From NCBI GenBank assembly GCA_001899145.1, contig MKVF01000010.1:118477-182476 (forward strand): a DNA stretch of 64,000 bases. The letters are read 5' to 3'. The translations under genes were made by a program, and so were the position numbers. Below the pieces are notes generated by a model that saw nothing but the letters and a program-made list of their open reading frames with translations, made no database searches and was not told the DNA's origin. The stretch comes from Flavobacteriia bacterium 40-80 (GTDB lineage Bacteria > Bacteroidota > Bacteroidia > Flavobacteriales_D > Crocinitomicaceae). This document shows, piece by piece, positions 1 to 9,316 of this stretch (the stretch's first letter is position 1; every line of letters begins with the position of its first letter).

Positions 1-1
1 C

Positions 2-1243
2 AAACGCCCTGTAATGAATCTGAGCGACCTTTTTCCCGTCGTGCAATCAGTTTTTAATGCTGTACAACAAAGCGGAGATAATGCTCTCAAAGAGCTGACA
101 CTAAAATTTGACAAGGTACAATTAACGCAACTCGCCGTTAGTCCGAAAGAGTTTCAAACTGCCATGAAAATAGTGTCTGAAGAATTAAAAAAGGCCATTC
201 AGGTTGCATACAATAACATTCTCACATTTCACGAATCACAGCGTGAAACGATCCAGGAAATTACAACGACAGATGGTGTCATCTGCTGGAGAGAAAGTCG
301 TGCTATCGAAAAAGTCGGATTCTACATTCCCGGAGGAACCGCTCCTCTCTTCTCTACTGTCTTAATGCTCGGAATCCCCGCAAAAATCGCCGGGTGTAAA
401 GAGCTTGTTTTATGCACACCTCCTGATGCAAACGGCAATATTCACCCTGCTATTTTATACACCGCAGAACTTATTGGGATTACATCTGTTTTTAAAATCG
501 GGGGAAGCCAGGCAATTGGAGCACTGAGTTTCGGAACAGAATGTGTTCCCAAAGTTGATAAAATTTACGGTCCGGGAAATCAATACGTCATGGCAGCAAA
601 GCAATTAGCTCAAAATTACGGCATTGCTATTGATATGCCTGCCGGGCCAAGTGAAGTGGTAGTGATCGCTGATGAAACAGCTATTCCCGCTTTTGTTGCG
701 GCCGATTTGTTATCGCAGGCAGAACACGGAACGGACAGCCAGGTGATTTTACTAACCAATTCTGAAAAAGTCGCCGATAATATTTCAAAAGAAATCGATT
801 TCCAATTAGAAAAATTACCCCGAAAAGAATTAGCCGGTTCATCTCTGAACAACAGCAAAGTCATTGTCTTTAAATCCATTGAAGAATGTCTGGAATTTAG
901 CAATTTATATGCTCCGGAACATTTAATTCTTGCAGTAGCTAATCAACGGTTTTATACAGGGAAAATCAGTAATGCCGGTTCTGTATTTCTCGGAAATTAC
1001 AGTTGTGAAAGTGCCGGAGATTACGCCAGTGGAACCAATCATACGCTGCCCACTAACGGTTATGCCAAAGCATATAGCGGCGTTTCATTGGATAGTTTCG
1101 TAAAAAAAATAACCTTTCAGGAAGTCAGCGAAACCGGAATTCAGAATATTGGAAAAGCAATCGAACTGATGGCGGAAGCAGAGCAATTAGATGCACATAA
1201 AAATGCTGTGACTATCCGGTTAAATTATTTATCAAAACACTAA
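2..1243 (+). CDS. hisD: Histidinol dehydrogenase (5' end cut by window edge)
   Basis: HisD catalyses the last two steps of histidine synthesis, oxidising L-histidinol to L-histidine with NAD and Zn. The chain contains the family blocks GPGNQYV, AGPSEVVVIAD, the Zn/active-site block SQAEHGTDSQ, APEHL and SGTNHTLPTNGYAKAYSGVS. The first ATG in the window is at 14, but the frame stays open to the edge and the preceding codons read Lys-Arg-Pro-Val. KRP is typical of the HisD N-terminus just before this point, so the true start very probably lies upstream and some 15-20 residues are missing here. It is the first visible gene of the his operon; hisC begins 3 bases after its stop. Function is certain from family motifs; the start is not visible. 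Confidence 0.96.
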   Translation, partial: KRPVMNLSDLFPVVQSVFNAVQQSGDNALKELTLKFDKVQLTQLAVSPKEFQTAMKIVSEELKKAIQVAYNNILTFHESQRETIQEITTTDGVICWRESRAIEKVGFYIPGGTAPLFSTVLMLGIPAKIAGCKELVLCTPPDANGNIHPAILYTAELIGITSVFKIGGSQAIGALSFGTECVPKVDKIYGPGNQYVMAAKQLAQNYGIAIDMPAGPSEVVVIADETAIPAFVAADLLSQAEHGTDSQVILLTNSEKVADNISKEIDFQLEKLPRKELAGSSLNNSKVIVFKSIEECLEFSNLYAPEHLILAVANQRFYTGKISNAGSVFLGNYSCESAGDYASGTNHTLPTNGYAKAYSGVSLDSFVKKITFQEVSETGIQNIGKAIELMAEAEQLDAHKNAVTIRLNYLSKH

Positions 1244-1246
1244 ATT

Positions 1247-2263
1247 ATGATTCAGCAACTTGTCAGAAAAAACATTCGAAATCTTGTACCCTACAGCAGT
1301 GCACGTGATGAATTTAAGGGAAATGATGCGGTTTTTTTAGATGCAAATGAAAATCCGTTTGGGAAACTCAACCGCTACCCGGATCCTTACCAGCGGGAGC
1401 TGAAATTTTTGCTCTCAGAAGAAAAAAACATTCCGGAAAACAACATTTTTATCGGGAACGGAAGTGACGAAGTCATTGATTTGACGCTGCGGATTTTTTG
1501 TGAACCACAACAGGATAAAATACTCATCTGCCCTCCTACTTACGGCATGTACGAAGTAAGTGCGGACATCAATAACATCAAAACAATTAAAGTACCATTG
1601 ACAGACGATTTTCAATTAGATATTCCAACTGTTTTAGAGAGAATAAAAACAGAACCCGTAAAAGTCGTTTTTCTTTGTTCTCCGAATAATCCAACAGGGA
1701 ACTCCCTGAATGACATTGATGTGCTACTTGAAAAATTCAACGGAATTGTTGTAGTGGATGAAGCGTACATTGACTTCAGTGAACGACAATCGTATCTTCG
1801 GAAAATAAAAGACTATCCCAATCTGATTGTTTCTCAAACTTTCAGCAAAGCGTGGGGATTGGCTGGTGCACGTGTCGGATTGGCTTATGCAACAGAAGAA
1901 ATTATTGCAGTTTTCAATCGTGTAAAGCCTCCTTACAACATCAGTCAACTCAACCAGCAGGCAGCGATCGAAACATTGAAAAACAAGCCGGAATTTAAAC
2001 AGAATCTCACCACTATTCTTTCTGAAAGAAAACGACTTGCTGATGAATTACAGCAGCTCGATTTTATTCAGAAAATCTATGCGACAGATGCAAATTTCAT
2101 ACTCGTAAAGATTCCGGATGCGACAGAAGTCTACCAGCAATTAGTCTGTCAAAGAATCATTACCCGAAACAGAAGCTCTGTCATTTCTGACTGTATCCGG
2201 ATTACAATCGGAACGCCGGAAGAAAACGATTTATTAATTAACGAATTAAAAAAACACTCATGA
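1247..2263 (+). CDS. hisC: Histidinol-phosphate aminotransferase
   Basis: PLP-dependent fold type I aminotransferase of 338 residues that converts imidazole-acetol phosphate and glutamate to histidinol phosphate. Visible motifs are the N-terminal DANENPFG, the CSPNNPTG loop, the cofactor-binding DEAYIDF (Asp171, Tyr174) and the Schiff-base lysine in [14 protein letters not shown] (Lys201). Length is normal for the family. It starts 3 bases after hisD and its last four bases overlap the start of hisB (ATGA), so translational coupling is likely. Confidence 0.96.
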   Translation: MIQQLVRKNIRNLVPYSSARDEFKGNDAVFLDANENPFGKLNRYPDPYQRELKFLLSEEKNIPENNIFIGNGSDEVIDLTLRIFCEPQQDKILICPPTYGMYEVSADINNIKTIKVPLTDDFQLDIPTVLERIKTEPVKVVFLCSPNNPTGNSLNDIDVLLEKFNGIVVVDEAYIDFSERQSYLRKIKDYPNLIVSQTFSKAWGLAGARVGLAYATEEIIAVFNRVKPPYNISQLNQQAAIETLKNKPEFKQNLTTILSERKRLADELQQLDFIQKIYATDANFILVKIPDATEVYQQLVCQRIITRNRSSVISDCIRITIGTPEENDLLINELKKHS

Positions 2264-3351
2264 AAAAAGTACTTTTTATCGACCGGGATGGCATATTAAT
2301 CATTGAACCGCCAGTTGATTTTCAGGTGGACAGTCTGGAAAAACTGGAGTTCTATCCCTGTGTTTTTCAATACCTGTCGAAAATAGCTGTGGAACTGGAT
2401 TATGAACTGGTAATGGTCACCAATCAGGATGGGTTGGGAACTGATTCCTTTCCGGAAGAAACATTCTGGCCGGCACAAAACAAACTGATTCAGGCGTTCA
2501 AAAATGAAGGGATTGAATTTTCAGAAATACTGATAGACAAATCATTTCCACACGAAAATTTACCGACACGAAAACCCGGAACAGGTATGCTCCTGCATTA
2601 TCAAAAGGGAAATTACGACTTGGAAAATTCCTATGTAATCGGTGATCGGCTGACCGATGTGCAACTGGCGAAAAATCTGGGTGCAAAAGCTATATTTATC
2701 GGAAAAGAGGAATGTCAGGATGCAGCAATTACCACGTTAAACTGGAGTGACATCTATACGTTTCTATCTTCTCAACCACGAAAAGGAAAGGTTGTCCGAA
2801 GAACAAAAGAAACCGATATTTCCATTGAAATAAACCTTGACGGAACAGGAAAGAGTACGATTTCAACCGGTTTAGCTTTCTTTGACCACATGCTGGAACA
2901 AATAGCCAAACATGGGAAAATAGATTTAAGCATTACAGTAGATGGAGACTTACAAGTGGATGAACATCATACAGTTGAAGATACTGCTTTGGCTCTGGGA
3001 GAAACTTTTCTTCAGGCGCTTGGAAGTAAAAAAGGAATTGAACGTTATGGCTTTTTATTACCAATGGATGACTGCCTTGCTCAGGTAGCCATTGATTTAG
3101 GAGGTCGCCCTTGGATTGTTTGGGATGCGGAATTTAAACGTGAAAAGATTGGAGATGTACCAACGGAATTGTTTTTTCACTTTTTCAAATCGTTTAGCGA
3201 CACAGCCAAATGCAATTTAAACATCAAAGCTGAAGGAACAAACGAGCACCACAAAATAGAAGCCATCTTTAAAGCATTTGCAAAAGCTATCAAAATGGCC
3301 GTTCAGAAAACCGGAGATTTTTCCATCCCAAGCACAAAAGGAATACTATGA
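2260..3351 (+). CDS. hisB: Bifunctional histidinol-phosphatase / imidazoleglycerol-phosphate dehydratase
   Basis: A fused enzyme of 363 residues. Residues 1 to about 165 form a HAD-type phosphatase with the catalytic DRDG motif (Asp8, Asp10) and a [10 protein letters not shown] motif; this half dephosphorylates histidinol phosphate. Residues about 174-363 form the IGP dehydratase with the Mn-binding blocks [14 protein letters not shown] and TNEHHKIEA. The order phosphatase then dehydratase is the same as in the enterobacterial HisB fusion and is common in Bacteroidota. Four-base overlaps with both hisC and hisH indicate tight coupling. Confidence 0.96.
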   Translation: MKKVLFIDRDGILIIEPPVDFQVDSLEKLEFYPCVFQYLSKIAVELDYELVMVTNQDGLGTDSFPEETFWPAQNKLIQAFKNEGIEFSEILIDKSFPHENLPTRKPGTGMLLHYQKGNYDLENSYVIGDRLTDVQLAKNLGAKAIFIGKEECQDAAITTLNWSDIYTFLSSQPRKGKVVRRTKETDISIEINLDGTGKSTISTGLAFFDHMLEQIAKHGKIDLSITVDGDLQVDEHHTVEDTALALGETFLQALGSKKGIERYGFLLPMDDCLAQVAIDLGGRPWIVWDAEFKREKIGDVPTELFFHFFKSFSDTAKCNLNIKAEGTNEHHKIEAIFKAFAKAIKMAVQKTGDFSIPSTKGIL

Positions 3352-3932
3352 TTGCAATTATTGATTACAACGCAGGCAATACGACTTCTGTTAAAAATGC
3401 CATCGAACGACTGGGATTTCCCGCTATTGTTACCAACGATCCTGAACGTATTAAACGTGCGGATAAGGTGATTTTTCCCGGTGTTGGCGAAGCGAGTACC
3501 GCAATGAAATTTCTGAAAGAAAAGCAACTGGATAAAGTAATTACTTCTTTGAAACAGCCCGTTTTAGGAATCTGTCTCGGTCAACAGCTCTTGTGCAGTT
3601 TTTCAGAGGAAGGAACCACCGAATGCCTGGGGATTTTCCCTGTGAATGTCAAATGTTTTCCTGCAACTGATTTAGTACCTCACATTGGATGGAACAATTT
3701 ACAGAATATGAAATCCGGATTATTTGAAGAAATACAAATAACAGATGATGTATATTTTGTTCACAGCTACTATGCGGAATTAAGTGATTATACCATAGCG
3801 ACATGTGATTATATTTTACCTTACAGCGCAGCAATGAAAAAAGACAATTTTTATGCCGTTCAGTTTCATCCTGAAAAATCAGCTACGGTCGGAGAACAGA
3901 TTTTGAGAAACTTTTTGGTCAATACTGAATGA
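3348..3932 (+). CDS. hisH: Imidazole glycerol phosphate synthase, glutaminase subunit
   Basis: Class I glutamine amidotransferase of 194 residues that delivers ammonia to HisF. The nucleophile is Cys76 in GICLGQQLL, and the His/Glu of the triad lie in QFHPEKS near the C-terminus; the N-terminal IIDYNAGN is the standard HisH start. It overlaps hisB by 4 bases. Its partner hisF lies one gene downstream, after hisA. About 90 bases separate it from hisA, the only sizeable gap in the operon, and that gap is filled by a heptanucleotide repeat. Confidence 0.95.
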   Translation: MIAIIDYNAGNTTSVKNAIERLGFPAIVTNDPERIKRADKVIFPGVGEASTAMKFLKEKQLDKVITSLKQPVLGICLGQQLLCSFSEEGTTECLGIFPVNVKCFPATDLVPHIGWNNLQNMKSGLFEEIQITDDVYFVHSYYAELSDYTIATCDYILPYSAAMKKDNFYAVQFHPEKSATVGEQILRNFLVNTE

Positions 3933-3964
3933 TGAGTATTGAATAATGGATGGGTATGCCCATC

Positions 3965-4019
3965 AAATTCAAAATTCAAAATTCAAAATTCAAAATTCAA
4001 AATTCAAAATTCAAAATTC
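3965..4019 (+). repeat. Heptanucleotide tandem repeat (AAAATTC) between hisH and hisA
   Basis: Seven perfect copies of AAAATTC (3971-4019) preceded by one copy lacking its first base (3965-3970). The array ends six bases before the hisA ATG at 4026 and is followed directly by a run of A. Short tandem arrays of this kind are prone to slipped-strand changes, which would alter the hisH-hisA spacing in 7-base steps. The array is also open in the hisA frame, giving a heptapeptide-repeat extension from an ATG at 3939, but homology to HisA starts only at 4026. Confidence 0.95.
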
Positions 4020-4025
4020 AAAAAA

Positions 4026-4745
4026 ATGAAAATTATACCCGCAATAGACATCATCAACGGAAAGTGTGTCCGCCTGACGAAAGGTGACTACAGCCAACAA
4101 AAAACATACAACGAACATCCGCTGGAAGTGGCAAGACAATTTGAAGATGCAGGCCTCTCCTACTTGCATTTAGTAGATCTGGACGGAGCAAAAAACGGAA
4201 AAATCACCAATTACAAAGTATTGGAAACGCTTGCTTCAAAAACAACACTTCAAATTGATTTTGGTGGCGGCCTGAAAACAGATGCCGATCTGAAAATTGC
4301 TTTTGAAAGCGGGGCCAGACAAGTGACCGGAGGTAGTATTGCTGTTAAAAATCCGGAACTTTTTGAAAACTGGATAACACAATATGGAGGAGAGAAAATT
4401 ATTCTTGGATCGGATGTAATTGATGGAAAAATAGCAACCAATGCCTGGCAGTCGAGTTCTGAAAAAAACGTGCTGGAGTTTATCGCTGATTATTTAAGCA
4501 AAGGTATTCTGTACACGATCTGCACGGACGTTTCAAAAGACGGAATGCTGCAAGGACCGTCAACAGAACTGTATCGATCCATTTTAGAGCATACACCTGA
4601 AATAAAACTCATTGCAAGTGGCGGAATAGCAACCCTTTCTGATGTAATAACCATGCAGGAAATCGGCTGTGAAGGTGTCATTATCGGAAAAGCCATTTAT
4701 GAAAATAAAATCAGTTTAAAAGAACTAAGTCAACTTGTATGTTAA
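4026..4745 (+). CDS. hisA: ProFAR isomerase (phosphoribosylformimino-AICAR ribotide isomerase)
   Basis: TIM-barrel isomerase of 239 residues catalysing the Amadori rearrangement of ProFAR to PRFAR. It begins MKIIPAIDI with catalytic Asp8, and carries the phosphate-binding blocks DFGGGLK and [11 protein letters not shown]. The start at 4026 is chosen because this is where family homology begins and because the length then matches the usual 240 residues. An in-frame ATG at 3939 would add 29 residues translated mostly from the heptanucleotide repeat. The 3' end overlaps hisF by 7 bases. Confidence 0.95.
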   Translation: MKIIPAIDIINGKCVRLTKGDYSQQKTYNEHPLEVARQFEDAGLSYLHLVDLDGAKNGKITNYKVLETLASKTTLQIDFGGGLKTDADLKIAFESGARQVTGGSIAVKNPELFENWITQYGGEKIILGSDVIDGKIATNAWQSSSEKNVLEFIADYLSKGILYTICTDVSKDGMLQGPSTELYRSILEHTPEIKLIASGGIATLSDVITMQEIGCEGVIIGKAIYENKISLKELSQLVC

Positions 4746-5497
4746 AGAAACGAATCATTCCCTGCCTGGATATCAAAGATGGAAGAACCGTCAAAGGAGT
4801 CAATTTTACAGAACTTCGTGATGCCGGAGATCCGGTAGAACTGGCAAAACGTTATGTGCAGGAAGGTGCGGACGAACTGGTGTTTCTGGATATTACAGCA
4901 ACGGTAGAAAAACGAAAAACACTGACGGAATTGATCGAACGAATTGCCAGAGAAATCAATATTCCGTTTACGGTTGGCGGTGGCATCAACTCGTTGGAAG
5001 ATGCCAAAGCTGTAATCAATGCAGGTGCAGATAAAGTCAGCATCAATTCCTCTGCTGTAAAAAATCCGGAACTGATTACCCAGATTGCACAGGAATTTGG
5101 CAATCAGTGTGTCGTTGTTGCCATTGATTTTAAATCGGATGAAGGTGGTGATTTTGTTTATGTGAAAGGTGGTTCTGAAAAAACAAACCTAAAACTGCTC
5201 GATTGGGCAAAAGAAGTCGTATTACTTGGAGCTGGAGAAATTTTATTGACTTCCATGAATCACGACGGAACGAAAAATGGCTTCTCGCTTGAACAAGTTG
5301 CTTTATTGAGCAGTGAACTGTCTATTCCCGTGATTGCATCAGGCGGTGCAGGAAAAACGGAACATTTCATTGAATTATTTCAACAAACACAAGCAAGCGC
5401 AGGATTGGCAGCCAGTATTTTTCACTTTGAAGAAATTACGATCGGCGATTTAAAACAAGAATTGTCAAATCATAAAATCCAGGTAAGATGTCTGTAA
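4739..5497 (+). CDS. hisF: Imidazole glycerol phosphate synthase, cyclase subunit
   Basis: TIM-barrel cyclase of 252 residues that, with HisH, converts PRFAR to IGP and AICAR. The N-terminus [16 protein letters not shown] holds catalytic Asp11, VVVAIDFKS holds the second catalytic Asp, and FTVGGGI and ASGGAGK are phosphate-binding loops. It overlaps hisA by 7 bases and hisIE by 10 bases. Confidence 0.96.
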   Translation: MLKKRIIPCLDIKDGRTVKGVNFTELRDAGDPVELAKRYVQEGADELVFLDITATVEKRKTLTELIERIAREINIPFTVGGGINSLEDAKAVINAGADKVSINSSAVKNPELITQIAQEFGNQCVVVAIDFKSDEGGDFVYVKGGSEKTNLKLLDWAKEVVLLGAGEILLTSMNHDGTKNGFSLEQVALLSSELSIPVIASGGAGKTEHFIELFQQTQASAGLAASIFHFEEITIGDLKQELSNHKIQVRCL

Positions 5498-6096
5498 ATT
5501 TCAGTAAATCAGTATTAATTCCCGTAATCATTCAGGACGAAACAACGTTGCAGGTGCTGATGCTGGGATACATGAACGAAGAAGCTTTTGAAAAAACAAA
5601 AGCTGAAGGAAAAGTCACGTTTTTCAGCCGAAGTAAAAACCGTTTGTGGACAAAAGGCGAAACATCCGGAAACTTTTTATGGGTAAAAAGCATCGCCATC
5701 GACTGCGATCAGGATACCATTCTCATCAAGGCGAAACCGGAAGGAGTCGTTTGTCACACAGGAACAACTTCCTGCTTCAATAACGACCAGTCAAAAGGTT
5801 TTGTTTATCAGCTGCAACAAATCATTTCCGATAAAATCGGCAGTAATGACGAACATTCTTACACCAATAAATTATTCCGAAGAGGAATCAATAAAGTTGC
5901 CCAAAAAGTAGGTGAAGAAGCGGTTGAAGTGGTTATTGAAGCAAAAGATAACAACGATGAGCTATTCAAAAATGAAGCAGCGGATTTACTGTATCATTAT
6001 TTGATTTTATTGGAAGCAAAAGGGGTTAGATTGGAAGATATTGAAGAGGTGTTGAAGGGAAGGAATGGGATTAAAAAGAAAGCCCGAAAGACGTAA
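5488..6096 (+). CDS. hisI: Bifunctional phosphoribosyl-AMP cyclohydrolase / phosphoribosyl-ATP pyrophosphatase
   Basis: A HisIE fusion of 202 residues covering steps 2 and 3 of the pathway. Residues 1 to about 110 are the cyclohydrolase with the metal-binding DCDQDT and CHTGTTSCF blocks. Residues about 112-202 are the all-helical pyrophosphatase (MazG-like) with [14 protein letters not shown] and [13 protein letters not shown]. It is the last gene of the operon. Only 27 bases separate its stop from the end of the convergent GYF_2 gene, and no clear intrinsic terminator is seen there. hisG is not in the window and is expected upstream of hisD. Confidence 0.95.
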   Translation: MSVNFSKSVLIPVIIQDETTLQVLMLGYMNEEAFEKTKAEGKVTFFSRSKNRLWTKGETSGNFLWVKSIAIDCDQDTILIKAKPEGVVCHTGTTSCFNNDQSKGFVYQLQQIISDKIGSNDEHSYTNKLFRRGINKVAQKVGEEAVEVVIEAKDNNDELFKNEAADLLYHYLILLEAKGVRLEDIEEVLKGRNGIKKKARKT

Positions 6097-6123
6097 ATGA
6101 TTTATGAAACGTTCTTTAATATC

Positions 6124-6846
6124 TCAATCAGCTATAGCTTGAATTACTTCCCAACCAATTGTGTTCACATTTTTATAGTTATCAATCTTTAGCTCAAAAC
6201 TGGTCGTAGAATGAGGTGGGAATATTTCGTAAATCGTGTAATCTGCGCTGCCTAATTCGGTTCTTGTTTTACTGTAATATGTAACTCTGACTACTGCATC
6301 TTTATATGTTGCAACTGTCGCTGTATTTTTTATTATTCCGTGGACATTAATTTTATTCCCCCAAAAGTTTTCTTCGTATTTACCATCAGCAGCTAAAAAA
6401 TTGGTTGGCTGCGAACGCTCAATTTCCTCTACTGTCATTACTTTTTCCTGATAGGTACTCTCATCACCAGCAGTCTCGTAACCACTACCTCTATTCATAT
6501 CGTCAAAAATTATACGCCCACAAATGATTACTATGAGAATAATTACAACAACTACGATTATTTTACCAACGTTACTTTTCTTTTTAATTGTAGGAGCTAC
6601 AATATTCTTAGTCTCTGTCTGTTTGGTTTGTTTGTTTATAGGTGGTGGTGTTTGTTCCTTATTAAATGGTGGTGGAGTTGTTATCTTAAATAATTCTTTC
6701 AATTCGTCAATTTTTTCAGCAGTCGTCCAGTCTGACAAGCCTTCGCACCATATTGGAGTATCTTTATTTATTCGTTTTTCTTTTAAGATTTCAATGTCAA
6801 AGGGTCCTTGTTGCTCTGTTCCGTTATGCGTATAATATTTTTTCAT
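6124..6846 (-). CDS. GYF_2-domain membrane protein with a C-terminal beta domain
   Basis: About 240 residues. Residues 1-52 match the GYF_2 (DUF4339) pattern, including YYTHNGTEQQGPF and the tryptophans of PIWCEGLSDWTTAE. A Pro/Thr/Lys-rich linker follows, then a single membrane helix at about 93-114, then a small domain at about 150-240 that resembles the FxLYD type (KNTATVATYKDAVVRVTYY). Such proteins are anchored and of unknown role. An upstream in-frame TTG at 6852 adds two residues; the ATG at 6846 is preferred. The gene stands alone, convergent with the his operon. Confidence 0.8.
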   Translation of the reverse strand: MKKYYTHNGTEQQGPFDIEILKEKRINKDTPIWCEGLSDWTTAEKIDELKELFKITTPPPFNKEQTPPPINKQTKQTETKNIVAPTIKKKSNVGKIIVVVVIILIVIICGRIIFDDMNRGSGYETAGDESTYQEKVMTVEEIERSQPTNFLAADGKYEENFWGNKINVHGIIKNTATVATYKDAVVRVTYYSKTRTELGSADYTIYEIFPPHSTTSFELKIDNYKNVNTIGWEVIQAIAD

Positions 6847-6955
6847 CTTCAATGATTAATCACACCAGAAGCCTTTAACACCTTTTGCATCAAAGGATCT
6901 GATTGTTTTTACTTAAAAAATCCTATATACCTTAATTACAATAAATTCCTAAAAA

Positions 6956-8032
6956 CTATTCGTAAATTTTCAGAGTATCCAATAATTCTGTTTTATAATT
7001 ATAGATATCATCTACAGAATGTAACAACTTCTTTTCACCATTATCCTTTCCATTGTTAAACAACTCAAGGTACTTATTTGAAGAATTAAAATGAAGCCTG
7101 CAAATAGGTTTCCTGTTATTATCATCTAATAATATTCCAAAATACGATTGTGTATCACGAAAAGCAATTCTCGAAGCTGAAAGCTGTTCCCTTAAAATTG
7201 CCTTTACAATCTGAGAACCTTCGATCTCTTCCTCTGTAGTGATAAACTTGGGAAGTTCAGTACTATTATCATCAATCGGATTAATTTCTTCTGCTGATTT
7301 TGATGGTAAAGACTCATTTATGTTCAATGCATTCTTAAGCCTGAAACTTATCGATTCATTAATCGAATTTGCAAAAGCCTTTTTTGTATATTCTCTAAAC
7401 GTTGCTAATCTGGATGCTGTTATCGATTTATCAAAAAACCTACTTACCAGAAGTTTGGTTATTTCATCAGAAGGATCCTGAATTTCTTTCTCAAACTCAT
7501 TTCTGATCGCTTTAATGTATTTCAATGCTTCCGCAGAGTCTAAAATATTTTCAAGATTATAATCACTTTTTGTAAAGTTTTCCAAAATCTTAATGCTGGA
7601 GCTTTTCAGATTTGACAGATCAAGTGTAAAGAATGGCTTTTCATCCATAATATTGGGTCTTTCCAGATCAGCATAGAAATTATAGATATGTCCATTTGTT
7701 AAGACACCAAACCTTGCTTTTGAAACATGAAAATATCTATGAAGCTGAGAGTTATGCGCATCTGGTTTTTCTTTCCAATGCTTACATTCGATAATTAAAA
7801 TTGGTTCATCATCTTTTTTAATGACGTAATCAATTTTTTCACCTTTTTTTGTTCCTATATCACAGATAGATTCAGGAATTACTTCTATTGGATTAAAGAT
7901 ATCATATCCGAGAATTTGTATAAATGGCAGAACAAAGGCATTTTTTGTTGCTTCTTCCGTATTAATCTGATCTTTTAACGAATCGACACGCTGATGAAGT
8001 TGCTCCAGTTTTAATTTTAAATCTGCTTCCAT
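6956..8032 (-). CDS. Stand-alone type I restriction enzyme R N-terminal-domain protein
   Basis: 358 residues from the preferred ATG at 8032; an upstream ATG at 8086 would add 18 residues with no recognisable homology. The first 150 residues match the HSDR_N pattern: ATKNAFVLPFIQILGYDIFNP, then a PD-(D/E)XK core with GEKIDYVI and the catalytic ILIIECKHW. The C-terminal half is helical with no helicase motifs. No hsdM, hsdS or helicase subunit is nearby, so this is the orphan family often annotated as a restriction endonuclease. It may be a nuclease, but its target and role are unknown. Two palindromes lie just upstream. Confidence 0.8.
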   Translation of the reverse strand: MEADLKLKLEQLHQRVDSLKDQINTEEATKNAFVLPFIQILGYDIFNPIEVIPESICDIGTKKGEKIDYVIKKDDEPILIIECKHWKEKPDAHNSQLHRYFHVSKARFGVLTNGHIYNFYADLERPNIMDEKPFFTLDLSNLKSSSIKILENFTKSDYNLENILDSAEALKYIKAIRNEFEKEIQDPSDEITKLLVSRFFDKSITASRLATFREYTKKAFANSINESISFRLKNALNINESLPSKSAEEINPIDDNSTELPKFITTEEEIEGSQIVKAILREQLSASRIAFRDTQSYFGILLDDNNRKPICRLHFNSSNKYLELFNNGKDNGEKKLLHSVDDIYNYKTELLDTLKIYE

Positions 8033-8102
8033 GTTTATATAATTTAATGACTTACACTTAAATTTATCCCACAATGTTAACAACATTTCACAAATTCATA
8101 TT

Positions 8103-8139
8103 AGGTATAAATACCTGATTTTAATGCGTATAAATACGC
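8103..8139 (-). promoter_or_regulatory. Tandem palindromes with a GTATAAATAC-like core (probable double operator)
   Basis: Two 14-bp inverted repeats stand 23 bp apart: AGGTAT-AA-ATACCT at 8103-8116 and GCGTAT-AA-ATACGC at 8126-8139. They share the ten-base core GTATAAATAC, and the two flanking bases on each side change in a compensated way, so the symmetry is kept. The 23-bp spacing is close to two helical turns. They lie 71-107 bp upstream of the orphan nuclease start (8032) on its promoter side. A dimeric regulator is inferred; its identity is unknown. Confidence 0.55.
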
Positions 8140-8391
8140 TGTTTTAAAAGATTGATTTCTTACAAAACTTTACTTCGTACTCCAAAAACATAAAGGCGAG
8201 TGAGGAAAACCCTAAAATGCCGTTTCAGTGATTTTGATTAAATAAAACATCTTACTGCTCGGGAAATCTTAAGGAAATAGACTTTAGCCAAGGGCATTAA
8301 ATGGCGGAATCTGAAAGTTTGATGAATGGAAAAACAACTTTGTACTGCTGTTTTCAAAAGAGAAAGAAAACTCACAAAAAAATAGGAAATA
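8140..8391. other. Intergenic stretch without a recognised gene
   Basis: About 250 bases between the palindromes and the ATP-cone nuclease gene. No open frame with coding character, tRNA or clear terminator is seen. The stretch upstream of the palindromes may carry the promoter of the nuclease at 6956-8032, but no full promoter consensus was found. Confidence 0.4.
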
Positions 8392-9246
8392 TCACGTTCC
8401 GACTTCCCCTACCAACTCCTTTACTTCCTGCATAATTTTAGCTTTGTTCCGTTTTTCAAAAACAAAGTTATTATCCAGCTTTTCAGGATTTTCATAGAGG
8501 TCTTTCACCAGGATACATTTTTTGCTGAGCAAAAAATCCTTTTCTCTTTTGGTCATTGTTGTAAGACAGGTAATGGGATATAACGCTTTCTGATCCACTA
8601 AATTCTTAATGCTCTTACCAACCGGATAATCCCAGGAGAGCATTCGTATTCCGTAATATTCCCCGAAATCCATGGCGTCTTTGGTCAAATAAGCATTGGT
8701 AATCAGCCAGCCTTGGGTAAAACGCTGTGTTTCTCCGAAAATTTCATAATCAATACCGGAGATATCTTTTATTCTTGATAACAGATACATCGGTGTTGTC
8801 ACGCTGATCTTAGCATCTACGGTATTCCTGAATTTACATTCGATCCACAACAGCTCTTTCGCCTGTTTAGCGATCACATCTGCTTCATGGGTGACCGCAT
8901 GGCCTCTAATCACAAGATTTTCTACCGTTTCAAAGCCGTAATTCTGTAGAAATCTCGAAGTCCATTGTTCAAAATAATAGCCGGCAGGCCCCAGATCCCG
9001 CAAGGCACGCTTCAGACTGTAACGTGCGGCAAGGGTTCCCGAAACTCTTTTCAGCTGGCGGAATGCCAGCTTATACAAAGCTCTGGTTGTCATTCCTTCG
9101 TGAATATGGGGTTCCATTGCTTCCAGCACCTCGGCTGTTTCTATTTCAGAAGCACCTGATTTGCTCAGTGAGATCCGCAGCTTTTCCAGATCGAAATCCG
9201 TTAATTCCCCGGAATACTTCTTAACTTTCTTTATTTGTAAATTCAT
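8392..9246 (-). CDS. ATP-cone / Mrr-like restriction endonuclease fold protein
   Basis: 284 residues. Residues about 3-90 form an ATP-cone, the nucleotide-sensing helical domain known from ribonucleotide reductase and NrdR (VKKYSGELTDFDLEKLRISL). Residues about 95-200 carry an Mrr/RecB-like PD-(D/E)XK nuclease core with EADVIA and LLWIECKFRN as the catalytic acidic and E-x-K parts. A C-terminal helical region follows. The combination suggests a nuclease gated by adenine nucleotides, but that is inference. It is transcribed alone, near the orphan HSDR_N gene, and the two could form a small defence or DNA-maintenance pair. Confidence 0.8.
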   Translation of the reverse strand: MNLQIKKVKKYSGELTDFDLEKLRISLSKSGASEIETAEVLEAMEPHIHEGMTTRALYKLAFRQLKRVSGTLAARYSLKRALRDLGPAGYYFEQWTSRFLQNYGFETVENLVIRGHAVTHEADVIAKQAKELLWIECKFRNTVDAKISVTTPMYLLSRIKDISGIDYEIFGETQRFTQGWLITNAYLTKDAMDFGEYYGIRMLSWDYPVGKSIKNLVDQKALYPITCLTTMTKREKDFLLSKKCILVKDLYENPEKLDNNFVFEKRNKAKIMQEVKELVGEVGT

Positions 9247-9316
9247 TAAATGAGCAGTTGTTCTCTAAAAATAAGATTGTTTTTCAAATTCTCTCACCGT
9301 CAGTATTTATTCTCGC

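Noticed and set aside
3965..4019. CRISPR or origin-type iterons at the heptanucleotide array
   Set aside because: Seven-base units with no spacers, lying inside an operon; a simple microsatellite explains it.
3939..4025. N-terminal extension of HisA from the ATG at 3939
   Set aside because: The extension is almost entirely translated repeat and lies outside the family homology, which starts exactly at 4026.
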